DNA of 56,675 nucleotides from Clostridium chromiireducens (GTDB lineage Bacteria > Bacillota > Clostridia > Clostridiales > Clostridiaceae), in the NCBI RefSeq assembly GCF_002029255.1, contig NZ_MZGT01000035.1, forward strand, positions 1 to 56,675, given 5' to 3'. Below are positions 52,870-56,675 of the stretch, piece after piece (position 1 is the stretch's first letter; every line of letters begins with the position of its first letter). Both the position numbers and the translations under genes were made by a program. The notes beneath the pieces were generated by a model. That model was not told the DNA's origin, made no database searches, and was given only the letters and a program-made list of their open reading frames with translations.

Positions 52870-53886
52870 TTAATTATTTTTTACTGCATCATAATAACTA
52901 GTATTAATCCATTTATTTATATCTATATCATTCTTAATCAAATCATTTTTCTTTAAAAATTCTACAGTAGACTTTCCACTATTAATAACTTCATCACTTA
53001 TAGCGATGTCATCTACATAATCATTTTTAGGATACAAATACTTATAAGTTTCTTCTGAATTTCCAGCTTTAACCCATTGTTGCAAATTTGCTTGCTCATC
53101 TTCTTCAGAAAGTTTCTTCGCTCTTACTAACCCTTTTAATATGGCTTTAATTATTTCTGGATTCTGCTTTGCAAATTCTGTTCTTGCAACATAATAAGAA
53201 GAAGTATTCCATTGAGGATTTTGTCTGTAATCTACTATTTCTTTAGCATAACCACTTAACACTAATTTTCCTAAAGATACTCCACCAATAACAATTCCAT
53301 CAACATTTCCTGACGTTAATGCATCTGCTGAATTTTGAGAATTCATGTTCACAAACTGAATATCATTTATTGTAAGTCCATCATTTTGCAATATATTTAG
53401 CAATACCTCGTGCATATATGCTCCCTTTTGAGTTGCGATTTTCTTACCTTTCACATCTTTAACTGAATTAATATTAGAATTTTTAGGGACTATAAGTGAT
53501 GCAGCATTACGAAGTCCTGATGTAGCTATTAGTTCTGTATCTATGCCTGCGGCTTTACCAATAACAGCTGGCACATCCCCTAAATTTGCGACATCTAAGT
53601 TTCCACCCGCTAGTGATTCATTTATTGCTGGTCCTGCACCTGTCATAGGAACAAATTCTGCTTTTACATTTATTTTACTTAACTCCTCATCAATATAACC
53701 TTTATCTTTTGCAATACCTAAAGTACCGGTTATTTGCCCTGTGCCAGTAGCATCAACGAACCCAAATTTTACCGTATCAACACTACTTTTTTCCTTTATC
53801 TCTGCTTTTTTATTACTTCCACATGCTATAATATTCAATGTAAATATTCCTAATATAGCAATAACACCAAGTAGTCTTTTTTTCAT
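52870..53886 (-). CDS. Sulfonate/nitrate-type substrate-binding lipoprotein (2)
   Basis: A 338-aa SsuA-like lipoprotein, paralogous over its full length to the one at 40904. The ATG at 53886 has AGGAGG 8 bases upstream; the longer frame starts without one. Lipobox is IIAC (Cys22). Family segments are VKAEFVPMTGAGPAINESLAGGNLDVAN, VKDVKGKKIATQKGAYMHEVLL and NVDGIVIGGVSLGKL. No ATPase or permease gene accompanies it, but a 35-codon remnant resembling the end of such a permease lies at 56189. It may use the SsuBC proteins encoded at 42-43.6 kb. Confidence 0.88.
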   Translation of the reverse strand: MKKRLLGVIAILGIFTLNIIACGSNKKAEIKEKSSVDTVKFGFVDATGTGQITGTLGIAKDKGYIDEELSKINVKAEFVPMTGAGPAINESLAGGNLDVANLGDVPAVIGKAAGIDTELIATSGLRNAASLIVPKNSNINSVKDVKGKKIATQKGAYMHEVLLNILQNDGLTINDIQFVNMNSQNSADALTSGNVDGIVIGGVSLGKLVLSGYAKEIVDYRQNPQWNTSSYYVARTEFAKQNPEIIKAILKGLVRAKKLSEEDEQANLQQWVKAGNSEETYKYLYPKNDYVDDIAISDEVINSGKSTVEFLKKNDLIKNDIDINKWINTSYYDAVKNN

Positions 53887-53908
53887 TATTAACACCTCCT
53901 TGTATAAT

Positions 53909-54349
53909 CTAAAATTCAATCTTTTGTATTCTTTCTTCTGGTTTTTCTTTAGAAAAATCTAAAACTTTTATCTCTTTAGGTACTACTCTGTAAATATTAT
54001 GAGTATCTCCTGCTAACTTTAATTCAGGTCTTCTCTTTGCAATATATTTAAGTCCTTCATCAAATTGATCTTCACCTTTAACTTCTTCTGCTATTCCTTT
54101 TACTTCAATATTCACAAATTTAGATCTTTCTTGGTTTTCATGTTCAAATAAAAGTGACACATTGTTATTGCCTTCAATTTCTTCTACTTTTTTACTTTTC
54201 TTAGCTGTTGAAAAATAAATTGTAATATCATTTACACCAAAGCCTCCAATTGTTCTTATATTTGGATTATTATTAGAATCTACTGTTGCTAATACAGCTG
54301 TTTTACTGCTTTCTAAATATTCACTTATTTCCTTATTTTTATTTGGCAT
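53909..54349 (-). CDS. Pyridoxamine 5'-phosphate oxidase-like flavin protein
   Basis: A 146-aa protein of the split-barrel FMN/F420-binding family (PPOX-like). The N-terminal half reads YLESSKTAVLATVDSNNNPNIRTIGGFGV and IYFSTAKKSKKVEEIEGNNNVSLLFEH, typical of this fold. The C-terminus VVPKEIKVLDFSKE is family-like too. These small proteins usually bind FMN and act as oxidoreductases or flavin stores; true PNPOx activity is unlikely at this length. It follows metK after an attenuator-like terminator and precedes the binding protein by 22 bases. It could supply electrons to neighbours, but this is a guess. Confidence 0.85.
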   Translation of the reverse strand: MPNKNKEISEYLESSKTAVLATVDSNNNPNIRTIGGFGVNDITIYFSTAKKSKKVEEIEGNNNVSLLFEHENQERSKFVNIEVKGIAEEVKGEDQFDEGLKYIAKRRPELKLAGDTHNIYRVVPKEIKVLDFSKEKPEERIQKIEF

Positions 54350-54397
54350 TATAATTCCTCCTCTTTTTTATTAATACTTTTTCTTAATATAAAAGGC

Positions 54398-54441
54398 TTT
54401 AAGAAATAATTTTTTATTTCTTAAAACCTCTAGCTATCTAG
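54398..54441 (-). terminator. Tandem-hairpin terminator after metK
   Basis: On the minus strand CTAG-ATAG-CTAG is followed by AG and then TTTAAGAAATAA / TTATTTCTTAAA, running on to GCCTTTT. It shares sequence and build with the end of the nitrogenase-like operon (44099-44143). No new promoter is obvious before the next gene, so partial read-through is likely. Confidence 0.7.
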
Positions 54442-54452
54442 TCAGTTTTTAA

Positions 54453-55628
54453 TTATAAATACTTTTTTATATCATCAACCTTATTCAATTTTTCCCAAGG
54501 TAAATCAAGATCTGTTCTTCCAAAATGTCCATAAGCAGCTGTTTGCTTATATATTGGTCTCTTTAAATCTAATGTCTTAATTATTGCAGCTGGTCTTAAA
54601 TCAAATTCTTTATCTATAATTTCTGCTATCTTTTCTTCGTCAATCTTACCGGTTCCAAATGTGTCTACAGTTATTGATACTGGCTTTGCAACTCCAATTG
54701 CATAAGAAATTTGTATTTCTAACTTATTCGCAACTCCTGCTGCAACTAAATTTTTAGCAATCCACCTTGAAACATAAGCTCCTGATCTATCTACCTTTGT
54801 TGGATCTTTTCCTGAGAAAGCTCCTCCACCGTGTCTTGAATACCCACCGTAGGTATCAACAATTATCTTCCTACCAGTTAATCCAGCATCCCCTTGTGGC
54901 CCACCTATAACAAATCTTCCCGTCGGATTAATAAAATACTTTGTATTTTCATCTAATAGTTCTGATGGAACAACTGCTTTAACTACTTTTTCTATTAGGT
55001 CATTGTGTATTTGATCATTAGTAGCTTCTGGTGCATGTTGTGTCGAAATAACAATCGTATCAACTCTTACTGGCTTATCATCTTCATATTCTATAGTTAC
55101 TTGTGTTTTACCATCTGGTCTTAAATATTCTAATTCACCATTTTTTCTAACTTCTGCAAGTCTTCTTGCAAGCTTTTGTGCGAGTGTTATTGGAAGTGGT
55201 AAGTATTCATCTGTTTCATTAGTTGCAAAACCAAACATCATTCCTTGGTCTCCGGCTCCTGTTAATGAAAGAGTATCATCTTCTCCATCTCTAACTTCCT
55301 TTGCAGTATCAACTCCAACTGCTATATCACTTGATTGTTCATCTATTGATGTTTGAACTGCACAAGTTTTATAATCAAATCCATATTCTCCACTTGTATA
55401 TCCTATTTCCTTAATTGTCTCTCTTACTATCTTTGGAATATCTACATAACTTTTTGTTGAAATTTCCCCCAACACATGTATGAAGCCTGTCCCAGTTGAT
55501 GTTTCGCAAGCTACTCTTCCTTCTGAATCTTCTGATAAAATAGCATCTAAAATAGCATCTGATACTTGATCGCATATTTTATCTGGATGCCCTTCTGTTA
55601 CCGATTCTGATGTAAATAGTTTTTTCAT
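54453..55628 (-). CDS. metK: S-adenosylmethionine synthetase
   Basis: Makes SAM from methionine and ATP. The 391-aa protein shows the ATP-binding GHPDKICDQ (residues 14-22), [12 protein letters not shown] near residue 115 and the P-loop-like [19 protein letters not shown] near residue 255. Length and order are normal. The ATG at 55628 has AAGGAAG at 7 bases; the longer frame starts 6 codons earlier without support. It sits behind the same promoter module as the nitrogenase-like operon and carries a possible attenuator in its leader. No S-box SAM riboswitch core is visible. SAM is used by SpeD and the two radical SAM proteins of this window. Confidence 0.97.
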   Translation of the reverse strand: MKKLFTSESVTEGHPDKICDQVSDAILDAILSEDSEGRVACETSTGTGFIHVLGEISTKSYVDIPKIVRETIKEIGYTSGEYGFDYKTCAVQTSIDEQSSDIAVGVDTAKEVRDGEDDTLSLTGAGDQGMMFGFATNETDEYLPLPITLAQKLARRLAEVRKNGELEYLRPDGKTQVTIEYEDDKPVRVDTIVISTQHAPEATNDQIHNDLIEKVVKAVVPSELLDENTKYFINPTGRFVIGGPQGDAGLTGRKIIVDTYGGYSRHGGGAFSGKDPTKVDRSGAYVSRWIAKNLVAAGVANKLEIQISYAIGVAKPVSITVDTFGTGKIDEEKIAEIIDKEFDLRPAAIIKTLDLKRPIYKQTAAYGHFGRTDLDLPWEKLNKVDDIKKYL

Positions 55629-55661
55629 TTTAAATCTTCCTTTCATTTTGAGATAATAAAA

Positions 55662-55746
55662 AGACTAATTACAAAATATTCTTATTATGCAAATCTTCGG
55701 AATTACATTTATTATTTATCTTATAATTAGTCTCCAGTCTTTCTGG
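55662..55746 (-). promoter_or_regulatory. Attenuator-like structure in the metK leader
   Basis: On the minus strand a hairpin CCAG-AAAGA-CTGG is followed by AGACTAATTATAA, which pairs over 13 positions (one G-U) with TTGTAATTAGTCT, then TTTTATT. This is a terminator placed about 30 bases before metK, which suggests control by premature termination. Its tandem layout matches the terminators at 44099 and 54398. Confidence 0.6.
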
Positions 55747-55846
55747 TCAACCTACTGATATTTCTAAACGTTATTTTTTAACTTTAAAATAAATTATTTA
55801 TAGGCAATATTATAATCCATTATTCATATCTGTTTGCTATGATATA

Positions 55847-55931
55847 ATTCTATGATGGTCAGTGTATAATGTCAATTCATATACACTAACATATATATTT
55901 TCACATAGTTAAATATAAATAATGTCATATA
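55847..55931 (-). promoter_or_regulatory. Shared promoter-operator module, copy 3 (metK)
   Basis: On the minus strand TTGACA (55870-55875), a 17-base spacer and TAGAAT (55847-55852). Upstream come ATATTT-AACTATGTGA-AAATAT and TGACATTATTTATATTT, the same block as in copies 1 and 2. The leader to metK is about 210 bases and includes the attenuator-like structure. Confidence 0.8.
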
Positions 55932-55992
55932 TTGACCTAATTAATTTAATAAAACCTATATTATAATTGAAGCATAGTTGCATTGTGTTTAC

Positions 55993-56046
55993 AAAAAGTA
56001 AGACCATATACACTAGTAAATCTAGTCTTACATGGTCTTACTTTTT
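55993..56046. terminator. Strong hairpin upstream of the metK promoter
   Basis: A perfect 15-bp stem AAAAAGTAAGACCAT / ATGGTCTTACTTTTT with an inner CTAG-type hairpin. It should terminate transcription in both directions. Hairpin and flank are duplicated at 48126-48166 next to promoter module copy 2. Confidence 0.8.
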
Positions 56047-56108
56047 ATTATGCTTTATATACTATAATTATAATAACATCTTCGCTAATTTATGAAAAAG
56101 TTTATTTC

Positions 56109-56195
56109 TTACAAGTTATTTGCCTTGTTCTTCATATACTTTGTTAATAAACCATTGATGGCATTGTCAACATCACCTTTCCAATAAGTTACTCT
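56109..56195 (-). other. Coding-like stretch, possible gene remnant
   Basis: On the minus strand a frame reading YWKGDVDNAINGLLTKYM...NNL ends in TAA at 56109-56111. It has no start codon or ribosome site of its own and overlaps the end of the 35-codon frame. It looks like the C-terminus of an unrecognised protein. Confidence 0.35.
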
Positions 56196-56296
56196 CCTTT
56201 GAATCCACACCAAAAGTAATTAAGAACTACTCCTAGTACTGATAGCAAAAGTATTCCTGCAAACATTTCAGGTACCATAAATTTTACATTACTCAT
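56189..56296 (-). pseudogene. Permease C-terminal remnant or 35-aa membrane peptide
   Basis: A 35-codon frame with a strong ribosome site (TTAGGAGG, 6 bases before ATG). Its core MFAGILLLSVLGVVLNYFW is one membrane helix and resembles the last helix of SsuC/NrtB-type permeases (typical FAGILxxxLLGxLLxxL). Either the gene lost its first 85% and kept a start by chance, or it is a real small protein. The binding protein at 52870 lacks a permease, which fits loss. Confidence 0.5.
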
Positions 56297-56471
56297 ATCA
56301 TTACCTCCTAACTTATTATGTTAGTGCAAAGTATTTACACTACTTATTTTAAAATTCTCTTTATATATTAAGGATTAAACATTTTTTGTACAAAGAGAAC
56401 AACGCCCCGAATCTCTTTAAATTTATGATCTTGCGCTTAGCAGGTGGTTTTCTAAACGCTGATGCATAAAT
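56297..56471. other. Gap at the window end: no defined gene
   Basis: AT-rich sequence. A short minus-strand open stretch near 56390-56455 (reading RKPPAKRKIINLKRFG) looks coding but has no start signal in view. Nothing firm can be called. Confidence 0.3.
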
Positions 56472-56504
56472 AAAAAAAGCTATGGTACTAACCCCACAGC
56501 TTTT
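56472..56504 (-). terminator. Terminator of a gene beyond the window
   Basis: AAAAGCTGTGG / CCATAGCTTTT (one mismatch) is followed on the minus strand by TTTTATTT. It most likely closes a minus-strand gene located past the right edge. Confidence 0.75.
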
Positions 56505-56592
56505 AAACTATAATTTTATGTATTTTGTAGTAAAATCTAATAAAAAAAGAGAATGTAGAATAACTTGTGTAAATTGAATATTTGATGTGTTA

Positions 56593-56621
56593 TATAACTG
56601 GAAATTTCATTTCCAGTTATA
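56593..56621 (+). terminator. Strong hairpin with T-tract, plus strand
   Basis: TATAACTGGAAAT / ATTTCCAGTTATA is a perfect 13-bp stem with a 3-base loop, followed by TTTTTATATTTC on the plus strand. No plus-strand gene is seen before it. It could be bidirectional or end a small RNA. Confidence 0.65.
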
Positions 56622-56675
56622 TTTTTATATTTCTTTTGAAATACTAAAACTGGATAGTATTATGTTTCTAGTTTG

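Noticed and set aside
55629..55860. S-box (SAM-I) riboswitch before metK
   Set aside because: The leader was read for the conserved S-box core (AGAG...GAGGGA...GCAACC) and none was found. Only the tandem-hairpin attenuator is visible. Another SAM riboswitch class cannot be excluded without a covariance search.

Overview
The window is AT-rich (roughly 30% G+C by eye). It has strong AGGAGG-type ribosome sites, A/T-ended codons, siroheme and ferredoxin-type anaerobic enzymes and a galactose/Mgl sugar system. This fits a Clostridium sensu stricto chromosome, most like the C. beijerinckii group; that is inference from gene content, not a database match. No rRNA, tRNA, CRISPR array, prophage or intact transposase gene was seen.

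Layout. (1) 0-6.3 kb, minus strand: a polyamine operon speD-speA-speE-carboxy(nor)spermidine dehydrogenase-nspC. It encodes two different spermidine routes, and a 383-bp inverted-repeat element sits before nspC. (2) 6.4-9.7 kb: two HD-domain proteins, a HAD phosphatase and an unknown membrane-anchored protein. (3) 9.9-15.8 kb, plus strand: a Met/Asn/Gly-rich repeat protein, then galK-galE-galT-galR with a GalR-type operator. (4) 15.9-18.2 kb: a two-gene DNA-repair operon (radical SAM protein plus TIGR03915-type partner) behind a promoter with two LexA-like boxes, then a beta-carbonic anhydrase. (5) 18.9-31.9 kb, minus strand: mglB-mglA-mglC, a YesN/LytS-type two-component pair with a membrane-anchored binding protein, three more MglB-like binding proteins and the relic of a fourth. 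Two matching structured elements lie in the gaps on either side of mglC.

(6) 32.3-39.3 kb: a sulfur-assimilation island. It has a JAMM peptidase, a siroheme sulfite/nitrite reductase, a TusA-like protein, a ThiF-like adenylyltransferase and a ThiS-like carrier ending Gly-Gly-Gly-Asn-Asn. This resembles the protein-thiocarboxylate homocysteine pathway known from Wolinella. The metY and larE homologues here are broken, and short palindromic elements with common ends are scattered between the genes.

(7) 39.3-56.7 kb, minus strand: the most unusual part. A nitrogenase-like operon (NifH-like reductase plus two NifDK-like subunits), a sulfonate-type ABC transporter with an arylsulfotransferase-like protein, and metK are each preceded by nearly the same promoter plus upstream block (TTGACA-N17-TATCAT/TATGAT/TAGAAT). 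metK is followed by a flavin-type protein, a second sulfonate-type binding protein, a radical SAM protein with a CX8CX2C cluster motif, and an MFS transporter overlapping it. MTA/SAH nucleosidase and a MATE pump, richer in G+C, sit between. Across both DK-like subunits there are exactly four cysteines (3+1), enough for one [4Fe-4S] cluster. The equivalents of the nitrogenase cofactor ligands are missing. I infer an organosulfur uptake and reduction system, tied to SAM metabolism, whose reaction I cannot assign.
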